NCBI GenBank assembly: GCA_016110215.1
Contig: JADWQD010000029.1
Span: 1-64,000 of the forward strand
DNA: 64,000 nt
Reading direction: 5' to 3'
Source: Capronia americana
Lineage: Eukaryota; Ascomycota; Eurotiomycetes; Chaetothyriales; Herpotrichiellaceae
Positions within the stretch are counted from its first letter, which is position 1; each line of letters starts with the position of its first letter. This document shows positions 54,901 to 63,911 of this stretch, one piece after another. The notes under the pieces were generated by a model. That model searched no databases. It was not told the origin of the DNA and saw only the letters and a list, made by a program, of their open reading frames with translations. Made by a program: the position numbers and the translations under genes.

Positions 54901-56146
54901 CGCCGGCTTTATTCGATTGAGTACCTTTCATCGACCCTGCCTGTGCTTGCCTGTTCAAGATTTCCACCTCTCGTGTGAAAAGATATATGCGGAGGTCAAG
55001 CGCCGACACCTCGTTCGACAGTATGAGCTTCCTGTAGTTTTTCTTGTCGGCATCAAACGGGAAATGATCACGATCCGCATTGAGAATATGCTTTATGTCC
55101 ATGCGTAGATCCAGAGACATAGGTTGGGCAGCATGTGTCTCCGAGTCCAGAGCAGAGCGTAGAAGAGCTTTGGATTCTCTCGAGAAACTCAACAACGCTC
55201 CACTGTCATCATTGTAATCATCTCGAGCTTGCTCTTTGACGAGCGCGTCAAGACCCAAGGAGAGCTCATCATACACGCCAAGCGCATCCTCTAGCAAGCC
55301 AAGATTCTCGAAGCCTCTAGCGAGACCCTCCTTCAGAACGAAAAACGTGCAAAAGTTCCAGCCGGGCAGATGTCTTTGGCTGTCTCGTTCGCGGATATCG
55401 GATTCATATTGCGCAACGCGAGCATCGAAGGAACGCAGGATGCATGATTTGAGGCTGTCCACCAGATCTTGCCATTGCTCCTCCAGTTCCGAAGGCGTGA
55501 GCGCCGTGGATTTGTCACCCGGTTCTAGAAGTCGGACCTGAGCAACACGATTTATGGTAGACTTAGAACTGCTGACGTCTGCCCTCAGTTTGTCGAAGAT
55601 GGTCGAGGAGCCCTTGCCCGGCCACTTGGACTTGCTGTTGACGCTGTCCGTACTCTCAGACGCTTCCAATGAGATGTGCTTCGAGGACTTTGCTTGACTA
55701 GCGGCCGGGGTGTTTGGCAGCACCACATGCAAGATTAGCCATTCAGATGCATCGTGATCTTCCTGGCTCTTGCTCGAAGACTTGCTGTCACCCGAAGGCG
55801 TTTGTGACTTGACCCACTGACGGACCTCTTTCCTGACCTTCTCCTTGTACGTCTCTTTGTCATCACATCGTACCAAAAAGAGCTTGACATAGGGCGTTTC
55901 GCGAAGACCAGGGATCTGATGCCTGCGGATATTGGACTGCGCGCCTGCTGACTTGTCCTCTCTAGTCAAGGAAATGTTCAAATTCGCGATCGATCGAAGT
56001 GGTCGATTCGGGGCTTTCCAATGAAGATTCCGCAGAGGGCTCCTGGCGGAGAGGCGAGGCTCAACGCGGTGGAACAGGTCATTTGGATCGGTGCATTGAA
56101 TGATTACCTTGGAGGTGGTGGTGGCAGGTGTATCCGTCTCGTCCAT
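51911..56146 (-). CDS. trs130: TRAPP II complex subunit Trs130/TRAPPC10
   Basis: A 1411-residue single-exon protein of the expected size. TRAPP II is a Golgi-localised exchange factor for the Rab GTPases Ypt31/32 (Rab11), needed for late-Golgi exit and, in hyphae, for tip growth. The N-terminal signature PYVKLFLVRCDDKETYKEKVRKEVRQWVKS is characteristic of fungal Trs130, followed by EWLILHVVLPN, FDKLRADVSSSKS, LPGWNFCTFFVLKEGLARGFENLGLLEDALGVYDEL (a tetratricopeptide-like helical part), SYRVSEGYLLRIYADCLRNL and, in the last third, beta-rich Ig-like sequence ending with the TRAPPC10 C-terminal domain. A Ser/Arg-rich insert around 530-560 (SPSRERSQERAKR) is a likely phosphorylation-prone loop. 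The ATG at 56146 is the only reasonable start. Divergent from rvt. Confidence 0.95.
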   Translation of the reverse strand: MDETDTPATTTSKVIIQCTDPNDLFHRVEPRLSARSPLRNLHWKAPNRPLRSIANLNISLTREDKSAGAQSNIRRHQIPGLRETPYVKLFLVRCDDKETYKEKVRKEVRQWVKSQTPSGDSKSSSKSQEDHDASEWLILHVVLPNTPAASQAKSSKHISLEASESTDSVNSKSKWPGKGSSTIFDKLRADVSSSKSTINRVAQVRLLEPGDKSTALTPSELEEQWQDLVDSLKSCILRSFDARVAQYESDIRERDSQRHLPGWNFCTFFVLKEGLARGFENLGLLEDALGVYDELSLGLDALVKEQARDDYNDDSGALLSFSRESKALLRSALDSETHAAQPMSLDLRMDIKHILNADRDHFPFDADKKNYRKLILSNEVSALDLRIYLFTREVEILNRQAQAGSMKGTQSNKAGVDPVILADLVERATQFISLAGRTLRFELYHAWGGQEGLSEEELHNQRTITGNIVCTWQWRAAMQILTQVMPALGLDDEHDTQALSLDAVELSQNADSDLGRHLPEFAASSSRMSLGPERSPSRERSQERAKRNSIMPNGTSYRQSTTAHPGFRRLALWISKLALMARHLLENLEATKPWVVNMTQLASSLDSHGTTCVPNGEPSPEEMDDRLSSTEVLAGLDSTTLKAAGSSKRSFTNLYLILSTFSYRALSGVGNKAATSQQILTDLVAMEYSQGNYVIAARYLHSIIGPLPRFSYRVSEGYLLRIYADCLRNLERPSEYAKCLISCLHSTSQPHSKVSRNPSSALNQFYIDELFRVLPTIPATTLPAASLFHIANVSRTISPLERRDGFSASIDISCLPGICTPPIKEIKLRLVTKDGSEPRFIVLTLREEVAITAASTTVTLETPVSTQGWYVPDDVELSIGNLRLLHRFKSGQDDESARSEESSNPLSAVVPLLVYPSHRNFGVKIYPFPIIHLAEARRLLLQVRPGYNNVKQCKLRLRTATAGLRLNIHDSKLVDGRRKSVCLSTAREGDALLIIMNDLGPESVTDVEIPYSMEMASEPAVTLRIEANYETDEGTFTFYDTLSVKVILPVTVNVQDVFRRDFTYSKFTISPSTMVPLRLIGCRLEENEFYRLVTGGSFDEPFVVFPKHPANWTVRLIPKRNDARGTVGRMTLIVDFQSLDGVIFAILETHFTHELLRTDHAFAARLLASHLVERVRSTWTEQDVEVAGLLQEFEVWKMEDMEWPSVLCAFNKDTRANIENWLRDWHSRTPRIKFSASKVPQRQLRLFVDVPQRPILVLASLNLNLSTTTKSTAAVGQPIMAELVITVEDKVDFELEGSFEIVAPSDSWLLGGRRKGNVRLTQQPTRMPLVMFPQHIGHLLIPTITVRCRKRAANSDKDEWVDVVSDLQNPTHGRSVLVTPDLRSTTVDVFGAIPDDGTGRLIASESRGGVG

Positions 56147-56740
56147 GATATGTGAAAGGGGATGGACTGCGCAGGGTTGGATGACCTAGACGTACTCATC
56201 GTGGCAGAGCGTCTAAGGGAGCAATTGTGCCGTGTGTCGAGGCAGGGACTTCATACTATGGCAGTAACAATGACGGTCCGGGCAATCCAGAAGCGATATG
56301 AAGGCGACTACCGCGAGTGTACCAAGTGCGGCACTAGGACAAATGCTCCACGGCAGCGCTAATTGAGGTTAGGCTCGCTAGGTCGGCGCACATGGACTTG
56401 GGTGGGTGCTTGGTGGCCACACGCAACTTTTCCGACCAGCCGCCTTCATTTCGAACTCTGGTCAAGGCTAATTTGTGGCCTCAAAGATTGTCTCAGAGCC
56501 AGCTGAAAAGCGAGTCGATGTGAGTCGTATCGAGGTGGTGAGTCAGTGCTTCATGGTTTGTTGTCTATTTCGAATTGTTATAAGTCCTGCTTGTCTTTGC
56601 TTTTTCTGCTCGTCATGGTCTCAATTGCTCGACTTTGAGTTTGTGTACCTTGTGCCTAGTATTTCCAAATATCAGCCCCTTCTCCGATTCCATCGACCGC
56701 TGATACTCCGTTCTCCCCATCCGACGCCACCAGAATAGCC
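56147..56740. promoter_or_regulatory. Divergent promoter region, trs130/rvt
   Basis: 594 bp between divergent starts. The rvt side is T/C-rich (56560-56720). No TATA box, repeat or target-site duplication is seen next to rvt. Confidence 0.45.
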
Positions 56741-59461
56741 ATGGCATCCTCCGCTCTTCCAGAGACTCTTCGCTCGGTCACCTCGACCAAGATCCTGGAG
56801 CTCAAGAAGCAGCGAGACCAGTACGAGGCCTCCAAGAAGCAGATCATCCGTGAAGTCAAGCCGTGCACCAACGATCTTGAGCGTACTCGAAAGCTACTGG
56901 AGGGATCTTGTCGTCAAGCGGGACTTCGAGTCATCAAAGATGATTCGTCCGACGAGGACGCTGATACAACGCCGTCTTCCGACCTGGCAAGAGCGCGCCG
57001 GAACCAACAGCTATTCCTCCGACAAGCTGCCAAGGATCCAGCCTTCTCGTCGGACCTGGTCGCCCAGATTCACGACGACTTGGTGGAGCACCTCAACCTG
57101 AAAAGCGTGCAACACGAGCATGCGCAGTTCTTCTCTGAGCTTGTCACTGAGTGGCTCTCTGACTCCAAGAATGCGGAAACAGATCGGTCCAGTGGAGGGT
57201 TGGTGGATGATACCTCATTCGAAAGCGTGGGTCGCAAGGAAATGCACGAGCAACGGGCGCAGTGGGAGTCTATCGTCTTCTCGGAGTCAAATGACGACGA
57301 GGCCGCCATTCACAACTATCTGGCCCGGCTTTTCAATGCTCCTGGGACAGCACAGAAGCACTTTGAGGACATCAAGACGTCTACCAAAGACTTCTGCACC
57401 AGTCTGCGCTCCACCGACGAGCTCTTCGACACGGAAGGTCTCAAGATAACAATCAAGGGCCTCCTCCTGACTGACCTCCTCTCACCGGAGAAATCTTCCA
57501 TCCTCAGATCCTTCCAAAACAATTCTGCCGTCCTGCAGGAGGTAGCCGATGTTCTGAACATGAGATTCGCCTCCCTTGAGACTTGGACATGGTCAACAGT
57601 AAACGGCGCCATCTCCGTGGAACAGCGGCGGCAACTCAATGGGAAATATCGCGTTTTCATGGATGAAGATATCCTTGACGGACTACTACTCCACGCTATC
57701 GGTATGAAATGGGCTGTTCACTTCCGGGCCTGCCTCACACAGTTTTTCGAGTCTCCGGCTTGGCAAAGTGCAGGGGGCGGTGTTTCTCAGTCCGACAAAG
57801 ATCGTCGACGATGGTTTCTAGGGGAGGGATCCGGTCCGAGCTGCACAGTGGAGGTGAAGCGAAGAGAGCTGTATGCACAGGACTATTTCATGTCGCAACT
57901 GCCGATCACTGAATCAGAAGGCACACGCGGATACGACAGCGACGAAAACTCGTCTTCAACCAGAAAGAGTCCGGTGGAGACGAAGCAAGGCCTTTTGCAT
58001 CTTCTAATCACCGAAGCTCTTGTTGCACAGCACCTTCGGCCTAGAATCCCTCACGCGGTCATCCGATCGGACTTTGAATGGTTCGGGCCCTCCTTGTCTC
58101 ACAGTACCAGTTTCGCTGTTCTGGAGTTCTTTGGTGTCGACGTTACCTGGCTGAGGTTCTTTCGAGAATTTCTCAAGGCACCACTGCGATTTGTTCAGGA
58201 TGGTCCAAAGGGGCAATGCCAGGTGCGGCAACGAGGTGTGCCGATGTCACACGCCCTCAGTGATGTCTTCGGGGAGCTAACACTCTTCGTCATGGACTTT
58301 GCTGTCAACAAGGCCACCCAGAGCTATCTGTATCGCCTCCACGATGATTTCTGGTTCTGGGGGACAGAAGACTTGTGTGCACGTGGCTGGGAAGCAATGA
58401 CAACTTTCGCCTCTGTCATGGGCATAAAATTCAATCGGGAGAAGACAGGCAGCATTGTGATCGACCACGGTGTAACCTCACAGATCGACCTTCCTGCGCC
58501 TGATATATCTGTTGACGAAGACGGTGAGTCAGCCCCATCCAGGCAGGCCGGCTTACCCAAGGGTGATGTGCGATGGGGTTTTCTGCGCCTCGACGCCACC
58601 AAGATTCAGTTCGTCATCGACCAGGGTATGGTGGACGAGCACATTAAGGAACTCCGGCGACAATTGTCTCATTGCACCTCGATATTCTCCTACGTCCAAG
58701 CATATAATGCATACCTTGCACGTTTCTTCAGCAACAATTTCGGCAAGCCGTCTTATGCATTTGGCCGTGATCACATTGACAACATGATCGATACTTTTGC
58801 ACGGATCCAGAAAGCTGTCTTCCACGACAAATCGGTGTCCGACTACCTCGGAGAGATAGCGCACCAAAGATTTGGCGTCAAGGATATCCCTGACGGAGTC
58901 TGGTACTGGCCTGTTCAGATGGGCGGACTGGAGCTCCGCAATCCGATGGTCGCGCTCTACTGCATGCGGGAGACAATGCGTCTGTCGCCCCAGAAGATCC
59001 TTTCCAAATGTCTTGAAGCCGAAGAAAAGTCATACATCAGCGCCAAGGCCCGTTTTGACTCGGATATCAGGACTTATGGGAAGAAGAAATCATGGCCCCT
59101 CTCGTCGCCCGGATTTGGAGACAAATTTATGTCGCAAGAGGAGTATCTACAATACCGTGAAGAGCGCTCAGTCAACCTGTACAATGCCTATGTCCGCTTA
59201 CTGGAAATCCCGACCGAATTCGAACTTCACGAGACAAAGGAGATTGCCGCGTGGTTGAACAAGTTGCCCGACTCGAGATCGTCATCTGCCGGTTTTCGTA
59301 GAAAGTTCGTCACAATGAAACCGTACTGGAAATGGGTACTTGCTGTCTATGGTGCGCAAATCGTGGAGAAGTACGGCAGTGTGCAGATCGTGGACGCCGC
59401 GCAGGTGCCGCTGGGCGTGATCAGCGTCATGAAGGCAGGCAAGATTCGGTGGCAGGGTTGA
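56741..59461 (+). CDS. rvt: RVT: domesticated reverse transcriptase-related cellular gene
   Basis: An intact 906-residue single-exon protein that starts at an ATG in GCCATGG context. An N-terminal coiled coil (about 10-60, ILELKKQRDQYEASKKQII) precedes a palm/fingers region with reverse transcriptase motifs: motif A with Asp444 in VIRSDFEWFGPSLSHS; motif B RGVPMSHALSD (498-508); motif C LHDD (533-536) in place of the usual YxDD, so both catalytic aspartates remain; motif D MGIKFNREKTG (560-570); and a WGFLRLD hairpin near 605. A large insertion (about 345-415) lies between the early and middle RT motifs. There is no endonuclease, RNase H, gag, LTR or terminal repeat. This combination defines the single-copy rvt genes known from fungi and scattered other taxa, whose Neurospora product polymerises nucleotides in vitro. 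The biological role is unsettled. Confidence 0.9.
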   Translation: MASSALPETLRSVTSTKILELKKQRDQYEASKKQIIREVKPCTNDLERTRKLLEGSCRQAGLRVIKDDSSDEDADTTPSSDLARARRNQQLFLRQAAKDPAFSSDLVAQIHDDLVEHLNLKSVQHEHAQFFSELVTEWLSDSKNAETDRSSGGLVDDTSFESVGRKEMHEQRAQWESIVFSESNDDEAAIHNYLARLFNAPGTAQKHFEDIKTSTKDFCTSLRSTDELFDTEGLKITIKGLLLTDLLSPEKSSILRSFQNNSAVLQEVADVLNMRFASLETWTWSTVNGAISVEQRRQLNGKYRVFMDEDILDGLLLHAIGMKWAVHFRACLTQFFESPAWQSAGGGVSQSDKDRRRWFLGEGSGPSCTVEVKRRELYAQDYFMSQLPITESEGTRGYDSDENSSSTRKSPVETKQGLLHLLITEALVAQHLRPRIPHAVIRSDFEWFGPSLSHSTSFAVLEFFGVDVTWLRFFREFLKAPLRFVQDGPKGQCQVRQRGVPMSHALSDVFGELTLFVMDFAVNKATQSYLYRLHDDFWFWGTEDLCARGWEAMTTFASVMGIKFNREKTGSIVIDHGVTSQIDLPAPDISVDEDGESAPSRQAGLPKGDVRWGFLRLDATKIQFVIDQGMVDEHIKELRRQLSHCTSIFSYVQAYNAYLARFFSNNFGKPSYAFGRDHIDNMIDTFARIQKAVFHDKSVSDYLGEIAHQRFGVKDIPDGVWYWPVQMGGLELRNPMVALYCMRETMRLSPQKILSKCLEAEEKSYISAKARFDSDIRTYGKKKSWPLSSPGFGDKFMSQEEYLQYREERSVNLYNAYVRLLEIPTEFELHETKEIAAWLNKLPDSRSSSAGFRRKFVTMKPYWKWVLAVYGAQIVEKYGSVQIVDAAQVPLGVISVMKAGKIRWQG

Positions 59462-59880
59462 TAGGGTCACAAGGTGATTAAATGCCAGGACTATCGCATT
59501 GGACAGCTGAAACACAAAGTCATAGCCACGTTGGTAGGTATTCATGACCATAGAGCAGGAATGAAGGTAATATGGCACTATAGCAGCTAATGTGCGTATT
59601 AATGGAAGTAAAATGGCTGCCTACTGATTTTCTCCAGTTAGCTAGCAATGGCCAGACAGAGGTGCAGAGTACCCAGTGGTGTTTGCCGTAGCCCGCCGAG
59701 TCCGGAACTGAAACAGCGTGGAGTTCTTCTCTCTTCTGGAGTATTGATATAAAAGAACTGTGATAGAGACAAGCCAGGTATATGAATTTCTTTTTTCAAG
59801 CTTTCAATGGAGCGCTCCCCTGGAGATTCGACGCACTTTTAGATTGTCGAATGCACCGCAACCCTCGATGCCGAGTCCCG
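59462..59880. other. Intergenic between convergent genes
   Basis: 419 bp, no gene or repeat seen; AT-rich near 59560-59620 and 59740-59790, as in fungal 3' regions. Confidence 0.5.
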
Positions 59881-60924
59881 TCATCCATGTTTGGTAGTAT
59901 CTTCATCAGAACTCGAGTCGTCCAGCTGCTCTTCCACAGGTTGTTCGTTGGCAGGGATGAGATTGTTTCCACTCTTCGACAATGGCCACCACGATTTGGC
60001 TGATCCACTTCCAGCTGCCGAGCTGCTTGAATCTTTGGCCTTTTCGTCTTTCTGCGCTGTTCGTGTGCTGAATGGCCACCACTTCTTGCCGTGTTTCGAA
60101 GTCTCGTCTGTGCTTTGACTGTCAGACTTGCTGGACTGCCGTTCCAAGCCTTCGATATATCGTTCCATCAGTGCAATCAGTTGTGTGTCTTGGGTTGCTT
60201 GCGCATCACCAAGCAACTGCTGAGCCAACGTTAGGTCGTAGTCACCCTGATCCAGCTTCAAACGTGCATTCAGGAGCACTTCCAGGGCGTCGGGACGTCT
60301 GCGTTCGATTGCAGAGAAGATGGGATAGAACAGCTGGGTGGTCTCAGAAGCCATCCTTTTGATGATGTCCAGGGGCTGATTGTTTTGAACGGCTGGTAAT
60401 AGAGCTGCGCCAACCCGATATGTGTAGCTGGCTTTCATGCCACCTTTGAAGGCTCCGTGATCCAGAAGAATGCGTATGAATGGCGCGTTTTCAACACCAC
60501 CTTCACAAGCTTTACTCAAAATGCTGGTCATATTGTCACTCCACTCAAAGGTAGCGACATTGGGTGAGTAGGAACAAATCAACCGAAGCATGTCCAAGTC
60601 GAATGTTCTTTTGAGGAGCGCACCGACGACTGCACCAGTGTAAAAGTTGAATGTCGGGTACTTCGAGTGTAGGAAACGGACGATGGACTGCTGTCCGTGG
60701 GAAATCGCAGCCGCGAATAGGGTTTCGGTGGCTGGTAGGCCTTCTTGTGCCGCTTCGAAGTGCTTCGTGGAATCATCGCTACTTTTGGCGCCGAGGTCGT
60801 CGAACAGTGTCTTTAAGGCATCGAGACGACCATCTTTGCATGCTTGGATCATTGCTTCCTGCTTATGAGACAACGTCATAGGATCTGGCGCTTTCTGCTC
60901 GAGCGAGGAAAGAGATTGGGCCAT
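59881..60924 (-). CDS. Ankyrin-like hypothetical protein
   Basis: A 347-residue single-exon protein starting at the first ATG, 60924 (MAQSLSSLEQ). Residues about 15-250 look like degenerate ankyrin-type helix pairs: QEAMIQACKDGRLDALKTLFDDLG, TLFAAAISHGQQSIVRFLHSKYP, SILSKACEGG...PFIRILLDHGAF and YPIFSAIERRRPDALEVLLNARL each resemble an ankyrin unit (xLxxAxxxGxxxxVxxLLxxG). Helical repeats of this kind usually mediate protein-protein contacts. The C-terminal 100 residues are charged and disordered and carry two short copies of a motif, KKWWPFS and KSWWPLS, about 36 residues apart. No signal peptide or membrane segment. The role is unknown. It converges on rvt. Confidence 0.72.
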   Translation of the reverse strand: MAQSLSSLEQKAPDPMTLSHKQEAMIQACKDGRLDALKTLFDDLGAKSSDDSTKHFEAAQEGLPATETLFAAAISHGQQSIVRFLHSKYPTFNFYTGAVVGALLKRTFDLDMLRLICSYSPNVATFEWSDNMTSILSKACEGGVENAPFIRILLDHGAFKGGMKASYTYRVGAALLPAVQNNQPLDIIKRMASETTQLFYPIFSAIERRRPDALEVLLNARLKLDQGDYDLTLAQQLLGDAQATQDTQLIALMERYIEGLERQSSKSDSQSTDETSKHGKKWWPFSTRTAQKDEKAKDSSSSAAGSGSAKSWWPLSKSGNNLIPANEQPVEEQLDDSSSDEDTTKHG

Positions 60925-62012
60925 TTTGTCCCTTGAAAGTGCCGACTCCAAAGGGAGAACGATGATAGAATTCGGGAAAACGGCTGCTTTCTGCTTTCTG
61001 CTTATGTTTGAGCAGGGAATTCTACCATATTTGTATTTAGCACACAAAAATGGCTACCGTCTCACTTGACGCGGACCAGTGGTGGTCCAATCCTAAATTG
61101 GAGGCACCGAGGAGGCTAGCACCCAGACTCAGACACGCCAGCAGGCTCGGTAAATGGGACATCTAATGGGGAATGGCCACACCAGATTTTGGCAGCGCCT
61201 TGCTGTCAGATACGCGCCGTGGTCTCGCGGACTTTGTATCTACAAAGTAAGAAGGTGGAGAGATGGCTCGACGTCCCTAGTGGTCAAGAGAAGGCTGTAG
61301 CCGGTCAGCTTGGCGCTTCGAGCTTGATCTTGTTTTGGTAGACGCCAACCCTAAACCTAATCCCTTTATCAAGGTGTCTCCAACACTGTGGACTTCAAGC
61401 CTGACAGCTCTACCGCTCAAGCGGACGGCCCTTTATCAGCGTGACAGAGTGTCGGGTCTGACCTGGGCAAATCTGCCTCGTGGGCGCGAAGCACGCGGCT
61501 ATATTGACGGTGTATTAGTATGGCGCTTCGTTTGATGGTGCCTGACTTGCAAGGTCTGCTTTCTCAGCGGGCAGGAAACGCAGCTGGGGTCGCCGCGACT
61601 TGATCTTGCAAGCAGCAGCCGATGGAAGCGGATGTTTGAACTAGGCCAGGAAGATCGCAGCCGACACAGCCTCGATCCTGAAATTGCAAAGCATTATGAG
61701 GCAGCATAGTAGACCTCTTCTCAGGTCAAACAGCTCATATGGTATCATGATCGTATCTTGCGAAATGAAGGACCATATCCATGGCGCCAACGTGGAGCGG
61801 CATGCAGAGACCTGCATAGAATCATGAAGTGTACTGTAAGCCTTTGGAGTGCTACATAATGAGGGACTTCCATCTTCAATCAAGGCAGCCTCCTCATTCG
61901 AAAGACACCGGAATACTCAAAAACTATCATCTTCCAACGACGCGAAAGCGAAAGAGCCACGGATTCTCGTTTTCAACTTACAGCACAAATTACTCTCTTC
62001 CCGAAGACAAGA
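60925..62012. other. 1.1-kb intergenic region
   Basis: A divergent promoter region between the ankyrin-like gene and the secreted-protein gene. Short ORFs only, no motif, no RNA gene recognised. Confidence 0.45.
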
Positions 62013-63911
62013 ATGATGACCCGGCTCTTGGCTTTGCTGTCAATCTGGCTCGGATCGCACGTCTTGTCCGCTACGGCTGGCAATTGCTTTTCCGATCAGT
62101 CAAACGGACCGGTAGCGTCTCCCAAAGGAAAAACAGCGCTTTCCAAGCAGTGTATCGGAGGACCTCCCCCGGGAGGGTTATGGGCGTGTGAAGATCCGGG
62201 TATTGATTTCCCGACGGTTGAGTGTTTGATGGCGGATATGAAGACATGCGGAATCATCACCAACGGCGCCCCAAGTGTGTTCTACTCCTTCAATCTCGAA
62301 GGGGGAGAACAGATTTCCGCACTCCGCGATCGAATTACACCCACGGGCAACCTCTATAACGACGAATGGGACGAAGCCTACTGGACAAGGGTCATGACCG
62401 GTCGAAAGTCAGTTTTCCGCATGGATATCAACGCGAGGCTGCAGGTCCTCATTGCTCGCTCTGCAGAGGCATTTGGTCGACTTGCCAGCGGCGATGTCTT
62501 TGTTTATGTTCCGCATCTAGAATGCCCAAAAGAGCCCAATAATGGGTTGCTCGGTTCCTTTCAGACCTATATTCCTAAACCTACTGATCCCAACCCTGGT
62601 CCCAATATCTTCCAGACTTTTGAGCTCCCAAGTTTGCAACGCAACCCTGCCGTCACCCGAATTATCAGTGTTGACATCAACAATAACGATCAACAACATG
62701 TCGATTGGGAGAATGGGCAGTCTCCACCTGGACTGAATAACCCTCTCATGCCTGCGAGTACCGCGAGCGCCATAGTTGTTCCGCCTGTGCCTGCCGCTAT
62801 GGGGCCATTCAAACGAGACAGCAACACCAACAACACTACGATACCTGATCCACCTACACTGTGTCCACTCCCAATACCAGTCTCTACTGCTACTACTGGC
62901 ACCGTGGCTTCATCTGGAGCTTCCATAATCACCTCTCCTCCGAGTACACCTACCTGCGTCTTGCATAAGCAGAACCCTGACCAAGGCATCACCCAGGCAT
63001 TCTGCCTGTGCGACAGCACTGCAACTCTGTCACCTCTTTCCGTACCGCTAACAGGCCAACCCAGTGACAGCTGTGCATACACAACCATCCCAGCCACCGC
63101 GAAAGAAGCCGTCACAACCTTTGCCTCCACATACACGAGCAATTGCCAGGCTTGTACTGAAGTCGGCTTGAACGCTCCGAGCTGCACCACTATAGCCAAA
63201 TGCACACCCCAAAATGCACAAGTGACCGTCCAAGCGGGCAGCTCTGCCGTGCACGTCGGCACTCTCATTGGCACAGCTCTTTACACCTCTATTTCCAGCG
63301 CCTTGGAAAAATTATGCCCAGCAGTGACCCAAACAAAGAGCTCCACAGTTTGCGAGACCAGCAGTGTAGCCATCCAAGACATCGAGTATGTCAGTGCCGA
63401 AAGCCTCGACACTGGTGGCGAACTCGTGATCAAAGTAGCGGCAAGCTCCTATAACACAACCAGCCTCCGCGACGCGATGATCAAGTCAGCAGCCTTGACA
63501 GCCCAGAAAGGCTCTGAAAAGCCCAGCTCTTGCTCGAATCAGACGTACATAACCCAACAGAAACGCGGCGTCGAACTTCCACCATCGCGAGTTTTCGGCA
63601 GGAAAGCCCTGAACAATCTCTCCAAGCGCGACCGACCTGAAGCAGTCGTTGAACACTCTCTCCTCTGCCACACCAACTCCTTCGCTGGCGTGGGATACTT
63701 CTCACCTCAATGGCGGCAAGCCCAACTCCCTGGCGCGGAAGCATACATCGACGCGACATGGGAGTTTCAAGCTGCTCCAGGAGGGGACTTCCTCTGTGAT
63801 TTTATTGAAGATCTGGAAATCGGCTTGGCTGTGATTGCGCCGGAGTTTGCATTGCAGGATGTTGCTACTGTGCCGGAAGTGCAGGCATTCTGTGCTGGGA
63901 CGCTTGCTTGA
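62013..63911 (+). CDS. Secreted Cys-rich hypothetical protein with Kex2-type sites
   Basis: A 632-residue single-exon protein. A signal peptide is clear: MMTRLLALLSIWLGSHVLSATAGN, cleaved around Ala-Thr-Ala (residues 20-22). The N-terminal domain (about 23-215) has four Cys and segments such as GGPPPGGLWACEDPGIDFPTVECL, PSVFYSFNLEGGEQISALRD and RLASGDVFVYVP. A Thr/Ser/Pro-rich linker (about 240-310) follows, then a region with many Cys (CVLHKQNPDQGITQAFCLCDS, SNCQACTEVGLNAPSC) of a kind found in extracellular fungal proteins. Lys-Arg pairs near residues 266, 515 and 537 could be Kex2 sites, so the product may be processed into several chains. N-glycosylation sequons (NNTT, NTTS) are present. 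I do not recognise the function. A second ATG follows at once, at 62016. Confidence 0.78.
   Translation: MMTRLLALLSIWLGSHVLSATAGNCFSDQSNGPVASPKGKTALSKQCIGGPPPGGLWACEDPGIDFPTVECLMADMKTCGIITNGAPSVFYSFNLEGGEQISALRDRITPTGNLYNDEWDEAYWTRVMTGRKSVFRMDINARLQVLIARSAEAFGRLASGDVFVYVPHLECPKEPNNGLLGSFQTYIPKPTDPNPGPNIFQTFELPSLQRNPAVTRIISVDINNNDQQHVDWENGQSPPGLNNPLMPASTASAIVVPPVPAAMGPFKRDSNTNNTTIPDPPTLCPLPIPVSTATTGTVASSGASIITSPPSTPTCVLHKQNPDQGITQAFCLCDSTATLSPLSVPLTGQPSDSCAYTTIPATAKEAVTTFASTYTSNCQACTEVGLNAPSCTTIAKCTPQNAQVTVQAGSSAVHVGTLIGTALYTSISSALEKLCPAVTQTKSSTVCETSSVAIQDIEYVSAESLDTGGELVIKVAASSYNTTSLRDAMIKSAALTAQKGSEKPSSCSNQTYITQQKRGVELPPSRVFGRKALNNLSKRDRPEAVVEHSLLCHTNSFAGVGYFSPQWRQAQLPGAEAYIDATWEFQAAPGGDFLCDFIEDLEIGLAVIAPEFALQDVATVPEVQAFCAGTLA

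Noticed and set aside
56741..59461. Reading the RT gene as a LINE or LTR retrotransposon
   Set aside because: No endonuclease, RNase H, integrase, zinc knuckle, LTR or poly(A) tail, and the flanks are ordinary single-copy genes.
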